Assembly (NCBI RefSeq): GCF_047324305.1
Contig: NZ_CP178740.1
Coordinates: forward strand, 2,790,001-2,854,000
Reading direction: 5' to 3'
Source of the DNA: Acerihabitans sp047324305
GTDB taxonomy: Bacteria; Pseudomonadota; Gammaproteobacteria; Enterobacterales; Enterobacteriaceae
DNA length: 64,000 nt
Shown here: in pieces, positions 54,733-63,605 of the stretch
Layout: the number at the start of each line of letters is the position of its first letter
Position numbering within the stretch: the first letter of the stretch is position 1
Notes under the pieces: generated by a model
What the model was told of the DNA's origin: nothing
Databases searched by the model: none
The model's input: the letters and a program-made list of their open reading frames with translations, nothing else
Position numbers and translations under genes: made by a program

Positions 54733-55737
54733 TTATTCGTCGGGGAAATCGCGCATAAAGCGCTCAGCGTCGTTGACCATGGATTCGGTGCCGACAAAGA
54801 ACGGCGAACGCTGGTGGAGCTGTTGCGGCACGATATCCAGGATGCGGTTTTTGCCGTCGCTGGCCTTGCCGCCGGCCTGTTCGGCCAGGAACGCGACCGG
54901 GTTGCATTCATACAGCAGGCGCAGTTTGCCCTGCGGATGCGTGGCGGTGCTGGGATAAAGGTAGATGCCGCCCTTGAGCAAATTGCGGTGGAAGTCGGAT
55001 ACCAGCGAGCCGATGTAGCGGGAAGTGTAGGGGCGGTGAGTGGCCTCGTCCATCTCCTGGCAGTATTTGATGTATTTTTTAACGCCGTTGGGGAACTTGA
55101 TGTAGTTGCCTTCGTTAATGGAATACATATTGCCGGTGGCCGGGAAGCGTACGCTTTCGTGGGAGAGGCAAAATACGCCGATGGAAGGATCGTAGGTAAA
55201 AGCGTGGACCCCGCAGCCGGTGGTATAAACCAGCATGGTGGACGAGCCGTATACCACGTAACCCGCTGCGACCTGCTTGCTGCCGGGCTGGAGGAAATCC
55301 TCGAGCGTCACCGGCGTGCCCACCGGCGTGACCCGGCGGTAGATGGAAAATATCGTGCCTACCGAGACGTTGACATCGATATTGGATGAGCCGTCCAGCG
55401 GGTCCATCAGCACGACATATTTGCCGCTGGTGGAGCGCTCGCCGTCAAAAATAACGATTTCGTCTTCTTCTTCGGAAGCAATGCCCGCTACCTGTCCGCG
55501 CGCCTTCAGCGCCGCTTTTAATTTTTCATTGGCAAACAGGTCGAGTTTCATCTGCACTTCGCCCTGGATATTGGATACGCCGCTGGTGCCGAGGATATCC
55601 ACCAAACCCGCTGTATTAATATCGCGGTGAATGATCTTCGCCCCTAATTTTATCGCGGAGAGTAACGCGGTAAGTTCACCGGTGGCATGTGGAAATTCGT
55701 GCTGTTTCTCTACGATAAATTCGCCTAACGTTTTCAT
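54733..55737 (-). CDS. fbp: Fructose-1,6-bisphosphatase class I
   Basis: Fbp hydrolyses fructose 1,6-bisphosphate in gluconeogenesis. The 334 residues (E. coli 332) include IASEEEDEIV and the phosphatase signature DPLDGSSNIDVNVSVG for metals and substrate, and end in FMRDFPDE. The ATG at 55737 (MKTLGEFIVEKQHEF) matches the family start and follows GGGAAAG; a longer frame to 55818 adds unrelated residues. It is divergent from mpl, and its 3' end abuts repeat array 2. Confidence 0.98.
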   Translation of the reverse strand: MKTLGEFIVEKQHEFPHATGELTALLSAIKLGAKIIHRDINTAGLVDILGTSGVSNIQGEVQMKLDLFANEKLKAALKARGQVAGIASEEEDEIVIFDGERSTSGKYVVLMDPLDGSSNIDVNVSVGTIFSIYRRVTPVGTPVTLEDFLQPGSKQVAAGYVVYGSSTMLVYTTGCGVHAFTYDPSIGVFCLSHESVRFPATGNMYSINEGNYIKFPNGVKKYIKYCQEMDEATHRPYTSRYIGSLVSDFHRNLLKGGIYLYPSTATHPQGKLRLLYECNPVAFLAEQAGGKASDGKNRILDIVPQQLHQRSPFFVGTESMVNDAERFMRDFPDE

Positions 55738-56002
55738 ATCACTTTCCCTGGATCCAAAGAATGACCATGTTGCTAAGGATGAAAAGCGGTACAATCGATT
55801 TTCACTGACCAATTTCACTGACCGATTTCACTGACCGAGTAACAGTCCGGTTAACCTGACAGAGCTAACACTCATCGATTTGCCGCTTACGTATGTAATG
55901 CAGTTTAGCTTAAACGAATGCGAGTACATCATCAAATCCGTTTATATCAGTCGGCCGCAGCGGTAGAATGAGCCGCAGTTCGTGTTAAAAAATGGAAAAA
56001 TT

Positions 56003-57376
56003 ATGCGCATACACATTCTCGGGATCTGCGGCACATTTATGGGTGGGCTGGCGATGCTGGCGCGCGCGTTGGGGCATGAAGTGACCGGGTCCGATGATAA
56101 CGTCTATCCCCCGATGAGCACGCTGCTGCAGGATCAGGGCATTGTGCTGATCAAAGGTTACGATCCGGCGCAGCTGACGCCCGAGCCGGAACTGGTCATT
56201 ATCGGTAATGCGATGAGCCGCGGCAATCCCTGTGTGGAAGCGGTACTGGAGCGGGGTATTCCTTACATGTCCGGCCCGCAGTGGCTGCACGATCGCGTGC
56301 TGCAGCAGCGTTGGGTGATAGCGGTGGCCGGCACCCATGGCAAAACCACCACCGCCGGCATGGTAACCTGGATCCTGGAGGAGTGCGGCTATCAGCCGGG
56401 GTTCGTGATAGGCGGCGTGCCGGGGAATTTTACCGTTTCCGCACGTTTAGGAGACGGCGCGTTTTTCGTGGTGGAAGCGGATGAATACGATTGTGCGTTT
56501 TTTGATAAGCGTTCCAAATTTGTCCATTATTGCCCGCGCACCCTGATTCTTAATAACCTTGAGTTCGATCATGCGGATATTTTTGACGATCTGAAAGCCA
56601 TCCAAAAACAGTTCCACCATCTGGTCAGGCTGGTGCCCGGCAAAGGGAAAATCATCCTGCCCGATAACGACCCGCATCTGAAGCAGGTGATGGCGATGGG
56701 CTGCTGGAGCGAGCAGGAATATGTCGGTGAGGAAGGCAGCTGGCGGGCGAAAAAAAGCGCGGCGGACGCCAGCCGGTTCCAGGTCTTCCTGCAAGGCGAG
56801 CTGATGGGCGACGTGCAGTGGGATCTGGTGGGCGAGCACAATATGCATAATGGCCTGATGGCGATTGCCGCCGCCCGCCACGTGGGGGTGCAGCCGGCCG
56901 ATGCCTGCCGGGCGTTGGGATCCTTTATCAATGCCCGCCGTCGTCTTGAGCTTAAAGGGACTGCCAACGGCGTGAAACTCTATGATGATTTCGCTCACCA
57001 TCCCACTGCAATCCTGGCGACCCTAGCCGCGTTGCGCAGTAAAGTTGGCGGTACCGCGCGTATTCTGGCGGTGCTGGAACCGCGCTCCAACACCATGAAA
57101 ATGGGCTTGAATAAAAATGAGCTGGCGCCTTCGCTGGGCCGCGCCGACGAGGTATTTTTATTCCAGCCCCAGCATATTCCCTGGCAGGTGAGCGAGGTGG
57201 CGGAGGCGTGCGTACAGCCGGCGCATTGGAGCGCCGATGTCGATACGCTGGTGGAAATGATTGTCAAGACGTCGCAACCGGGCGATTACATTCTGGTGAT
57301 GAGCAACGGCGGCTTCGGCGGCATTCATGAAAAACTGCTGGCGCAGTTAAACCTGAAAGCCGGCCTGGCGGTGTAG
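56003..57376 (+). CDS. mpl: UDP-N-acetylmuramate:L-alanyl-gamma-D-glutamyl-meso-DAP ligase
   Basis: Mpl recycles cell-wall tripeptide by joining it directly to UDP-MurNAc. The 457 residues match the E. coli length, with the Mur-ligase ATP loop GTHGKTTTAGM (from residue 110), EADEYDCAFFDKRSKF and the C-terminal DDFAHHPTAI. The ATG at 56003 gives the family start MRIHILGICGTFMGG; a GTG at 55982 adds seven residues without support. fbp-mpl is the right end of the region that follows E. coli order. Confidence 0.97.
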   Translation: MRIHILGICGTFMGGLAMLARALGHEVTGSDDNVYPPMSTLLQDQGIVLIKGYDPAQLTPEPELVIIGNAMSRGNPCVEAVLERGIPYMSGPQWLHDRVLQQRWVIAVAGTHGKTTTAGMVTWILEECGYQPGFVIGGVPGNFTVSARLGDGAFFVVEADEYDCAFFDKRSKFVHYCPRTLILNNLEFDHADIFDDLKAIQKQFHHLVRLVPGKGKIILPDNDPHLKQVMAMGCWSEQEYVGEEGSWRAKKSAADASRFQVFLQGELMGDVQWDLVGEHNMHNGLMAIAAARHVGVQPADACRALGSFINARRRLELKGTANGVKLYDDFAHHPTAILATLAALRSKVGGTARILAVLEPRSNTMKMGLNKNELAPSLGRADEVFLFQPQHIPWQVSEVAEACVQPAHWSADVDTLVEMIVKTSQPGDYILVMSNGGFGGIHEKLLAQLNLKAGLAV

Positions 57377-57392
57377 GCGCCGTGCGCAAGCC

Positions 57393-57416
57393 AAAAAAAA
57401 CCCCCGCAAGCGGGGG
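57393..57416 (-). terminator. Intrinsic terminator for the minus-strand yhcN transcript
   Basis: CCCCCGC (57401-57407) and GCGGGGG (57410-57416) form a stem with an AA loop. On the minus strand it is followed by eight T residues (complement of 57393-57400), so it best ends yhcN transcription; on the plus strand, after mpl, only AAAAGG follows. Confidence 0.8.
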
Positions 57417-57650
57417 AAAAGGTTCGCCGGATAGGACGACGAGAGGGAATCGGCTGTCCGCGTCTTGGGTTATTACTGGACACAGGAATAACTGAGGGCG
57501 ACGACGGCATAACCGCTTTGACTTCTGGAGTAAACTCTTTCTGCACTGCGTTATTGATTATTTTTTCAAGCCTTGACGAACCCGCCGGCTTTCAGCAATT
57601 CAGCCCAGGGCGCGGCGGCAAGTCGCTGCCGGTGCCCTCCATCCATGCGC

Positions 57651-57914
57651 TTATTTATACAACTCGGCCGTGGCGTGCCAGGTATCATTTTCACGGGCTT
57701 CCGTGATGTGGTATGCCGTTGCGCCTTTGGCTTGAGCAGCTTGATTCAGCGCCTGATGGATGTCGGAAGGCGCGCCCGCGATCCCGCCTACGCTTACGGT
57801 GCCGAACGAATGCAAGCCGCTGGCCTGATCCTGCGAGATTGATTCTGCGGCGAAGGCGCCGAAAGATAAGGCTGACATTACGGTCATCAGTGATACTGCG
57901 GTTTTAATTTTCAT
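57651..57914 (-). CDS. yhcN: YhcN family DUF1471 periplasmic protein
   Basis: This 87-residue secreted protein matches E. coli YhcN (87 residues), linked to peroxide and acid stress. A signal peptide (MKIKTAVSLMTVMSALSFGAFAA, shown here in two parts: MKIKTAVSLMT and VMSALSFGAFAA) is followed by the DUF1471 domain (IGTVSV-like FGTVSVGGIAG ... ATAYHITEA) and the end TWHATAELYK. In E. coli it neighbours argR, as it does here. GAGGTATAAAAC precedes the ATG. Its spacer from mpl (57417-57650) shows nothing else. Confidence 0.9.
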   Translation of the reverse strand: MKIKTAVSLMTVMSALSFGAFAAESISQDQASGLHSFGTVSVGGIAGAPSDIHQALNQAAQAKGATAYHITEARENDTWHATAELYK

Positions 57915-57984
57915 GTTTTATACCTCTACTATTCTTTTGACTGACGTTCTTCATGCTGTTCTTTATTGCTGACAACAGGATGAA

Positions 57985-58004
57985 AACGTGATGTTCATCA
58001 CGAA
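57985..58004. promoter_or_regulatory. Palindromic CRP-like site upstream of yhcN
   Basis: CGTGATGttCATCACG (57987-58002) is a perfect 16-bp palindrome with the CRP core GTGA-N6-TCAC, lying about 75 bp upstream of the yhcN start. The outer T and A of the consensus TGTGA-N6-TCACA are replaced by C and G. The remaining spacer to argR (to 58359) is AT-rich and gene-free. Confidence 0.5.
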
Positions 58005-58359
58005 ACAAAGTATACACTAGTAACGGCAGGTATTAGTAGTTTGCTCATAATTTATTATGAAACTTTATTTTTGTACTTTCGCATGATATAAGAAAAAGCT
58101 ATTAAAAGTGGTTGAATAATATACAATTCATGTTAAATAATTGTAATTTCAATCAGATAGCGGTTTTTAGCCAAACGTGCTGTCTGGCCGGCTTCCGGCG
58201 GTGGAAACCACCGCGGTGAAACCATAGAGAGAATATTAGCGGGGCTTAGGGCCACAAAGGCAGCATCATTTGTGGCGTGATTACGCTTTTGCAGCGGCAT
58301 AAAAGCGATGAAAAGCACGAATGTTAGGCGCTGGCGTTATAACGCGCCCGATCGTCGGC

Positions 58360-58830
58360 TTAGAGTTCCTGTTCAAACAGAATAAGGATGGCTTCGTAAA
58401 GCTGCTTTACGCTAAAACCCTTGGCGGGGGTGGTAAAGATCGTATCGTCCCCGGCTATGGTGCCCAGGATGCCTTCGGATTTACCCAGGGAATCCAGCAG
58501 CCGCGCGATAAGCTGGGCGGCGCCGGGACTGGTATGGATAACGATAACCGCGTCGTTGTGATCGACATCCAGCACCAGGTTTTTCAGCGGACTGCTGGTG
58601 GTGGGCACGCCCAGCTCCGCCGGCAGGCAATAGACCATTTCCATCTTCGCGTTGCGGGTCCTTACCGCGCCGAATTTAGTCAGCATCCTTGATACCTTGG
58701 ACTGGTTAATATTTTCAAATCCCTGTTCTTGCAATGCAAAAACGATTTCACCTTGGGAGCTGAATTTCTCTTCCTTAAGCAAGGCCTTAAAAGCTTTCAC
58801 CAGTTCTTCTTGTTTAAAGTGGTTGCGCAT
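58360..58830 (-). CDS. argR: Arginine repressor ArgR
   Basis: ArgR is the hexameric arginine-responsive repressor of arginine synthesis genes and a cofactor in Xer recombination. The 156 residues have an N-terminal winged helix (GFENINQSKVSRMLTKFGAVRTRN, given as GFENINQSKVSRMLTKFG) and a C-terminal arginine-binding domain with GTIAGDDTIF. It is divergent from mdh, as in E. coli, and its promoter carries an ARG box. Confidence 0.98.
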   Translation of the reverse strand: MRNHFKQEELVKAFKALLKEEKFSSQGEIVFALQEQGFENINQSKVSRMLTKFGAVRTRNAKMEMVYCLPAELGVPTTSSPLKNLVLDVDHNDAVIVIHTSPGAAQLIARLLDSLGKSEGILGTIAGDDTIFTTPAKGFSVKQLYEAILILFEQEL

Positions 58831-58865
58831 ATTTTCCCAAACCAGTAGCCAGTATTGTCCGACGA

Positions 58866-58894
58866 ATTATGCATAAATTTGCATTTTTATGCAA
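58866..58894 (-). promoter_or_regulatory. argR promoter overlapped by ARG-box palindromes
   Basis: On the minus strand TTGCAT (58894-58889) and CATAAT (58871-58866) are 17 bp apart. The spacer and -35 contain TGCATTTTTATGCA (58880-58893), a full match to the ARG-box core TGNAT-W4-ATNCA, and a second, one-mismatch copy at 58870-58883 overlapping it. Binding of ArgR here would block its own promoter. The rest of the 453-bp argR-mdh spacer is gene-free. Confidence 0.75.
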
Positions 58895-59283
58895 TAACAA
58901 TGCGCAGCCACCGCCAGGATGGCCAAATTAAGTCGGCAAAACAATCAGCTTAGCAATATCTATTCAAACCGACCATGACCGGGCTCCCATATTTCATGGC
59001 CGTTAAAAGTAAAGAGAATGTTATTAATTTGATGTTGTTTTAACCATTGCTGTCGGTGTAGTGTGGACGCTAACCACGGGTATTGAACGGCGGCGACAGG
59101 CATTATCCGGTGAGGTCATCCGGCATGGGAATTCGGGCGGCTAATAGGGATAAAAAAGGGAAGTTAATGCGTCAATTCTCAAATTTGCGATCGCTGATTT
59201 GTTTTTACCCGTTTATGTCTCTATGATCATAACCAGATGATTTGACGGCATTTAATTTTTCCTATAATAATAAGGAGATTAGA

Positions 59284-60222
59284 ATGAAAGTCGCAGTTCT
59301 CGGCGCAGCGGGTGGCATAGGCCAGGCCCTTGCCCTGTTGCTCAAAACCCAGCTCCCTCCAGGTTCAGAACTCTCTCTTTATGACATCGCCCCCGTAACG
59401 CCCGGCGTGGCGGTCGATCTCAGCCATATTCCCACCGCGGTCAAGATTAAGGGCTTTAGCGGCGAGGACGCAACCCCCGCCTTGGCAGGGGCGGACATCG
59501 TTCTTATTTCCGCCGGCGTGGCGCGTAAGCCCGGCATGGATCGCGCCGATCTGTTTAACGTCAATGCGGGCATTGTACGCAACCTGATCAACCAGGTGGC
59601 GAAAGCCTGTCCCACGGCGTTAATCGGCATTATCACCAATCCCGTCAATACCACCGTGGCGATTGCCGCTGAAGCGCTGAAGAAAGCCGGGGTGTATGAC
59701 AAACGCAAGCTTTTCGGCGTCACTACCCTGGATATCATCCGTTCCAATACTTTTGTCGCCGAGCTGAAAGGCTTGCGGCCCGAGGACGTGGAAGTGCGTG
59801 TGATTGGCGGCCATTCCGGCGTCACTATCCTGCCTTTATTGTCACAGGTGAAAGGCGTGAGCTTCAGCGAGCAGGAAATCGCCGATCTCACCCGCCGTAT
59901 CCAGAATGCCGGCACCGAGGTCGTGGAAGCGAAAGCCGGCGGCGGTTCGGCCACGTTATCAATGGGCCAGGCGGCGGCGCGGTTCGGCTTGTCGTTGGTG
60001 CGCGCCATGCAGGGTGAAGCCGGCGTGGTGGAATGCGCGTACGTTGAAGGGGACGGCGAATTTACCCGTTTCTTTGCCCAACCGCTGTTGTTGGGCAGAC
60101 AAGGGCTGGAAGAACGTCAATCCATCGGTACCTTGAGCGCGTTCGAACAGCAGGCGCTGGAACAGATGAAGGATGTGCTGAAGAAAGATATCGAACTGGG
60201 CGAAAAATTCATTAATCAGTAG
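59284..60222 (+). CDS. mdh: Malate dehydrogenase
   Basis: Mdh interconverts malate and oxaloacetate with NAD in the TCA cycle. The 312 residues have the NAD loop GAAGGIGQALALLL, the mobile loop ARKPGMDRADLF (Arg81, Arg87) and catalytic His in VIGGHSGVTILP. The ATG at 59284, preceded by GGAGATTAGA, gives the standard start MKVAVLGAAGG. It is divergent from argR. Confidence 0.98.
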   Translation: MKVAVLGAAGGIGQALALLLKTQLPPGSELSLYDIAPVTPGVAVDLSHIPTAVKIKGFSGEDATPALAGADIVLISAGVARKPGMDRADLFNVNAGIVRNLINQVAKACPTALIGIITNPVNTTVAIAAEALKKAGVYDKRKLFGVTTLDIIRSNTFVAELKGLRPEDVEVRVIGGHSGVTILPLLSQVKGVSFSEQEIADLTRRIQNAGTEVVEAKAGGGSATLSMGQAAARFGLSLVRAMQGEAGVVECAYVEGDGEFTRFFAQPLLLGRQGLEERQSIGTLSAFEQQALEQMKDVLKKDIELGEKFINQ

Positions 60223-60729
60223 CCTGTACGCCGCGACCCGGAACCCTGGGCCGCGGCTGTTAGCGATCGCCATCGCACGTGCCGGCGGTGGGACGCGCCG
60301 GTCATCTGCCGGCCTCCGACCCTTTCCCCTTCATTTGGTCCCTTCTTCATCAGGTTAAACGTATTTTACCCCAGCTTATGTGGACATGTTTTTCATCATT
60401 TACCAGCATGTCTTATCGGCGATTTCTGCAATTAAAAACGCGTTTTACCTGCCGCTAGGTTAATTACCTTACTTAATTATTCTATTGATAAATAGTGTTT
60501 ATTTTCAGTTTATGGGATAAAAACCAACCACGATCTCATTTTTACATCCGTTGTAGCGCTTACTGCTTTTTTTGTGTTGTAATTGACGTAACGGCAAGCC
60601 GTAATGGCTAAACTGCAAAAGCGAACCTATAACGGAACCGTGCCTGGGTAAGACCGCTGCGTTAAAAGGGTTTTACAGGTATTGCGGAATGGAGATAACG
60701 AGAGTTATTACCAGACAAGGAGGGAAACG
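60223..60729. other. 507-bp intergenic region after mdh, no gene seen
   Basis: The first 120 bp are GC-rich, the next 250 bp AT-rich, and the last part leads into the gene at 60730. I find no open frame of recognisable content, no clear terminator and no repeat of the families found elsewhere in the window. Confidence 0.5.
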
Positions 60730-61113
60730 ATGGCACTAAAAAAGGAATGGATAGCCACGCATGAACTGATAGGCGTCGGTGGGTTGCCTAAAACGCGCCA
60801 AGGGCTGAACCGGCGGGCGCGCGAAGAAGGCTGGCATAAAAGGCGACGCGAAGGGGCACGCGGCAAGGCTGTGGAATATGCATGGCAAAGCCTGCCCGAC
60901 ACGGTAAAAAAAACGCTGTCGCTCCGTTCCGGTACTGCTGAATATAAGGTCTCGCAGCAGGAACCTTCTTCCACCTGGCTGGAAATTCACCGACAGCTCT
61001 CCTGCGCGGAACGCGACTTCGTGGTGTCGTTTATTTTAAGGGAGGGCGTTTTAAACCTGTTAAAACGCCTGGATTATCCCGATGAATCCCTGGCGGGACT
61101 CGATCGGGAGTAG
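60730..61113 (+). CDS. Mu-type DNA-binding protein, paralogue 1
   Basis: This 127-residue protein has the N-terminal DNA-binding domain found in phage Mu transposase/repressor and in small E. coli proteins such as YfeC (ELIGVGGLPKTRQGLNRRAR ... GKAVEYAWQSLP). A C-terminal segment (ERDFVVSFILREGVLNLLKRL) is shared with the gene at 61609. AAGGAGGGAAACG is a strong ribosome site for the ATG at 60730; an in-frame upstream start is rejected. The target is unknown; regulation of DNA is inferred from the domain only. Confidence 0.8.
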   Translation: MALKKEWIATHELIGVGGLPKTRQGLNRRAREEGWHKRRREGARGKAVEYAWQSLPDTVKKTLSLRSGTAEYKVSQQEPSSTWLEIHRQLSCAERDFVVSFILREGVLNLLKRLDYPDESLAGLDRE

Positions 61114-61161
61114 GAGGGTAAGACCGGCGCGCCCGGGGGCGTATTGCGGCCTGGTTTACTG

Positions 61162-61425
61162 TCAGCGGGAGCGTATCAGGCTTTTTCTGTCAACCAACTG
61201 ATTCGTCTTTGGATCAATGTAACGGCTGGGCCAGATTTCCAGTGGGTGTATGCCCAAGGCATTCCCTATAAGCCATTCGCCTTTCGGCCATGGGCGGGTC
61301 ATGGCGTTCGCCAGGGTTGACGAACTCAAGCCTGCATCCCGAGAGACGGCCGCAAGCGTGGTGCCGCGTTTACGTAACGCTGCAATGATATCGGCGGAGT
61401 GCCAATCTTTTATCCTTTCACACAT
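61162..61425 (-). CDS. sfsB: Ner-like transcriptional regulator SfsB (Nlp)
   Basis: This 87-residue helix-turn-helix protein matches E. coli SfsB/Nlp, a homologue of the phage Mu Ner repressor that affects maltose gene expression. It contains DWHSADIIAALRKRGTTLAA, GLSSSTLANAMTRPWPKGE and IWPSRYIDP. The ATG at 61425 has AAGGGA upstream; a GTG at 61446 has none. As in E. coli it lies downstream of ispB on the same strand, but here another gene lies between them. Confidence 0.92.
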   Translation of the reverse strand: MCERIKDWHSADIIAALRKRGTTLAAVSRDAGLSSSTLANAMTRPWPKGEWLIGNALGIHPLEIWPSRYIDPKTNQLVDRKSLIRSR

Positions 61426-61608
61426 ATTCAATCCCTTGCTGCTCACTGAGGGTAGGTAAATGCACTAATTAGCATAAGTAAGTAACCCGTAGTTGATTTC
61501 ACTATGCCACCGGAAAATTTATAGCACATTTTTTCCTAAAGTTTTTCCACCATTTTCTCAATGATGTCAAATTTTGCTATGGACGTCCCTTTTTGGAATG
61601 CAATAGAT

Positions 61609-61995
61609 ATGAAAAAAGCCTGGTTTAAGACCTGTGAACTCATTGGTGTAGCCAAGCTTCCGGGTACCCGGCAAGGCATTACCGCGCGGGCACGGCGGGA
61701 AAACTGGATCCGCCGTCCGGTTGTGGGCGTGCAGGGAAAAGGCCTGGAATTCGCCATTGAGAGTTTACCAGCCGAAGTGCAACAAGAGCTCACCAGCCGG
61801 CAAATGCAGGAAACGCCCGTTGCCGAATACCAGATCAATCCCGCGCGCAAGGCGCCGGAAAAAGACCCTCTCGGGGCCTGGATGGCTATATATCAGCAAT
61901 TTCAACCGGAGGAACGGGATGAGGTCATCAGCCTGGTGTTGCGCGAGGGGATTACGGGGTTTCTGACGCGCCTGGGCATGACGCCCAAGCGCTGA
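61609..61995 (+). CDS. Mu-type DNA-binding protein, paralogue 2
   Basis: This protein (128 residues from the chosen start) is a paralogue of the gene at 60730, with the same Mu-type DNA-binding domain (CELIGVAKLPGTRQGITARA ... GKGLEFAIESLP) and a similar C-terminal block (ERDEVISLVLREGITGFLTRL). The start is uncertain: ATG 61609 has the domain at the usual distance from the N-terminus and GGAATG upstream, while ATG 61561 adds 16 residues with no ribosome site. It lies between sfsB and ispB, on the opposite strand to both. Confidence 0.75.
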   Translation: MKKAWFKTCELIGVAKLPGTRQGITARARRENWIRRPVVGVQGKGLEFAIESLPAEVQQELTSRQMQETPVAEYQINPARKAPEKDPLGAWMAIYQQFQPEERDEVISLVLREGITGFLTRLGMTPKR

Positions 61996-62049
61996 TAATC
62001 ACCGGGAACGGATTTGCCGGCGGGTTTCCCGCTATCGGCCGCCGGTTTC

Positions 62050-63021
62050 CTAAAATTGCCGTTGCACCGCCAGGTGCGCCAGGCTTTCCAGCGCCTGGCG
62101 AAAAGGGGTCGGCTCCAGGCAGGCGAGGCAGGTGATGGCGTTATCCGCTTCCGCTTCCGCACGCTGCCGGGTGTACTCGAGGGAACCGCACTGATGCATG
62201 GTTTCCAGTACCGCGTCGAGCAGGTGGCGGCCGTTGCCCTGGATAATGGCCTCGCGGATCATCGCCGCCTGCCGCGCGTCCCCGTGGCGCATGGCATGCA
62301 GCAGCGGCAGGGTGGGCTTGCCTTCATTCAGGTCGTCGCCGGTGTTTTTGCCCAGGGTCTTGCCGTCGGCGCCGTAATCCAGCAGATCATCGATTAGCTG
62401 GAAGGCGGTGCCCAGGTAACGGCCGTAATCCCGCAGGGCGTTTTCCTGCTCGGGGGTGGCGCCGGCCAAAATGGCGGAAGATTGCGCCGCCGCCTCGAAC
62501 AGGCGGGCCGTCTTGCTGTAAATCACCCGCATGTAGCTCTCGATGCTGATATCGGGATCGTTGCAGTTCATTAACTGTAATACTTCGCCTTCGGCAATGA
62601 CGTTAACCGCCTCCGACATCAGCGCCAGGACCCGCAGCGATTCCAGGCCGGTCATCATCTGGAAGGCGCGCGTGTAGATAAAATCCCCCACCAGGACGCT
62701 GGCGGCATTGCCGAACGCCGCGTTGGCCGTGGCCTTGCCCCGGCGCATATCGGATTCGTCAACCACGTCGTCATGCAATAAGGTGGCGGTATGGATAAAT
62801 TCAATCAGCGCCGCCACGGTCACATGCTTTTTGCCGTCGTAATGCAAGGCCCTGGCCGCCAGCACGGCTATCATCGGGCGGATGCGCTTGCCCCCGCCGC
62901 TGATGATGTAGTGGCCAAGCTGATTGATAAGCGCGACTTCGGAGTTCAACTGCTCGAGGATAATCGCGTTGACGTCCGCCATATCATGTGCGGTAAGTTC
63001 TGTAATTTGATCAAGGTTCAT
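62050..63021 (-). CDS. ispB: Octaprenyl diphosphate synthase IspB
   Basis: IspB makes the C40 side chain of ubiquinone and menaquinone. The 323 residues are full length with the two Asp-rich prenyl-synthase motifs, LLHDDVVDES (Asp84, Asp85, Asp88) and QLIDDLLDYG (Asp210, Asp211, Asp214), and the substrate stretch GGGKRIRPM. It is divergent from rplU, as in E. coli. Confidence 0.97.
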   Translation of the reverse strand: MNLDQITELTAHDMADVNAIILEQLNSEVALINQLGHYIISGGGKRIRPMIAVLAARALHYDGKKHVTVAALIEFIHTATLLHDDVVDESDMRRGKATANAAFGNAASVLVGDFIYTRAFQMMTGLESLRVLALMSEAVNVIAEGEVLQLMNCNDPDISIESYMRVIYSKTARLFEAAAQSSAILAGATPEQENALRDYGRYLGTAFQLIDDLLDYGADGKTLGKNTGDDLNEGKPTLPLLHAMRHGDARQAAMIREAIIQGNGRHLLDAVLETMHQCGSLEYTRQRAEAEADNAITCLACLEPTPFRQALESLAHLAVQRQF

Positions 63022-63175
63022 TATTGTCTTTAGGCTTTATTTTAACCGTTAGATAGTAACGCTGCTCATGGGGCCAGATGGTAGAAACTGTGTTACTGAT
63101 TGTACTTGAAAAATGCCAGAGATAAATGCCGGTGAAGAAACTGCGCTTTTTTCGTCTCCTGTATGTATTCTGCAC

Positions 63176-63204
63176 TTGTCATAGGGCGCTTTTTTGCGTA
63201 GAAT
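63176..63204 (+). promoter_or_regulatory. Putative promoter of rplU-rpmA
   Basis: TTGTCA (63176-63181) and TAGAAT (63199-63204) are 17 bp apart and are followed by the GC-rich discriminator TCGCGCCC, typical of growth-rate-controlled ribosomal promoters. It lies about 75 bp before rplU. Confidence 0.75.
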
Positions 63205-63278
63205 TCGCGCCCTATTGTGAATATTTATAGCGCACTGTGGACGAATCTAAGTTGAGTGCGCGGAAAGCGGAGTTTTTT

Positions 63279-63590
63279 ATGTACGCGGTTTTCCAAAGTG
63301 GTGGTAAACAACACCGGGTCAGCGAAGGTCAGACTGTTCGCCTTGAAAAGCTGGACATCGCAACGGGTGAAACCGTTGAATTCGACCAGGTGATGATGAT
63401 TGCCAACGGTGATGACATTCAGATCGGCGTTCCTTTCGTCAATGGCGGAAAGATTCAAGCTGAAGTAGTTGCCCATGGTCGTGGCGATAAAGTGACGATT
63501 GTTAAATTTCGTCGCCGTAAGCACTATCGTAAGCAACAAGGCCATCGTCAGTGGTTCACTGACGTGAAAATTACCGGTATCGGCGCCTAA
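63279..63590 (+). CDS. rplU: 50S ribosomal protein L21
   Basis: L21 (103 residues, the E. coli length) binds 23S rRNA early in 50S assembly. It begins MYAVFQSGGKQHRVSEGQTV and ends RQWFTDVKITGIGA. The ATG at 63279 is chosen because it gives the universal N-terminus; an upstream in-frame start at 63237 adds 14 residues. rpmA follows after 15 bases. Confidence 0.99.
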   Translation: MYAVFQSGGKQHRVSEGQTVRLEKLDIATGETVEFDQVMMIANGDDIQIGVPFVNGGKIQAEVVAHGRGDKVTIVKFRRRKHYRKQQGHRQWFTDVKITGIGA

Positions 63591-63605
63591 CAGGGGAGCA
63601 CACTC

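Noticed and set aside
54052..54911. Short frames on both strands in repeat array 2
   Set aside because: They have the same cause as in array 1; some extend antisense into fbp.
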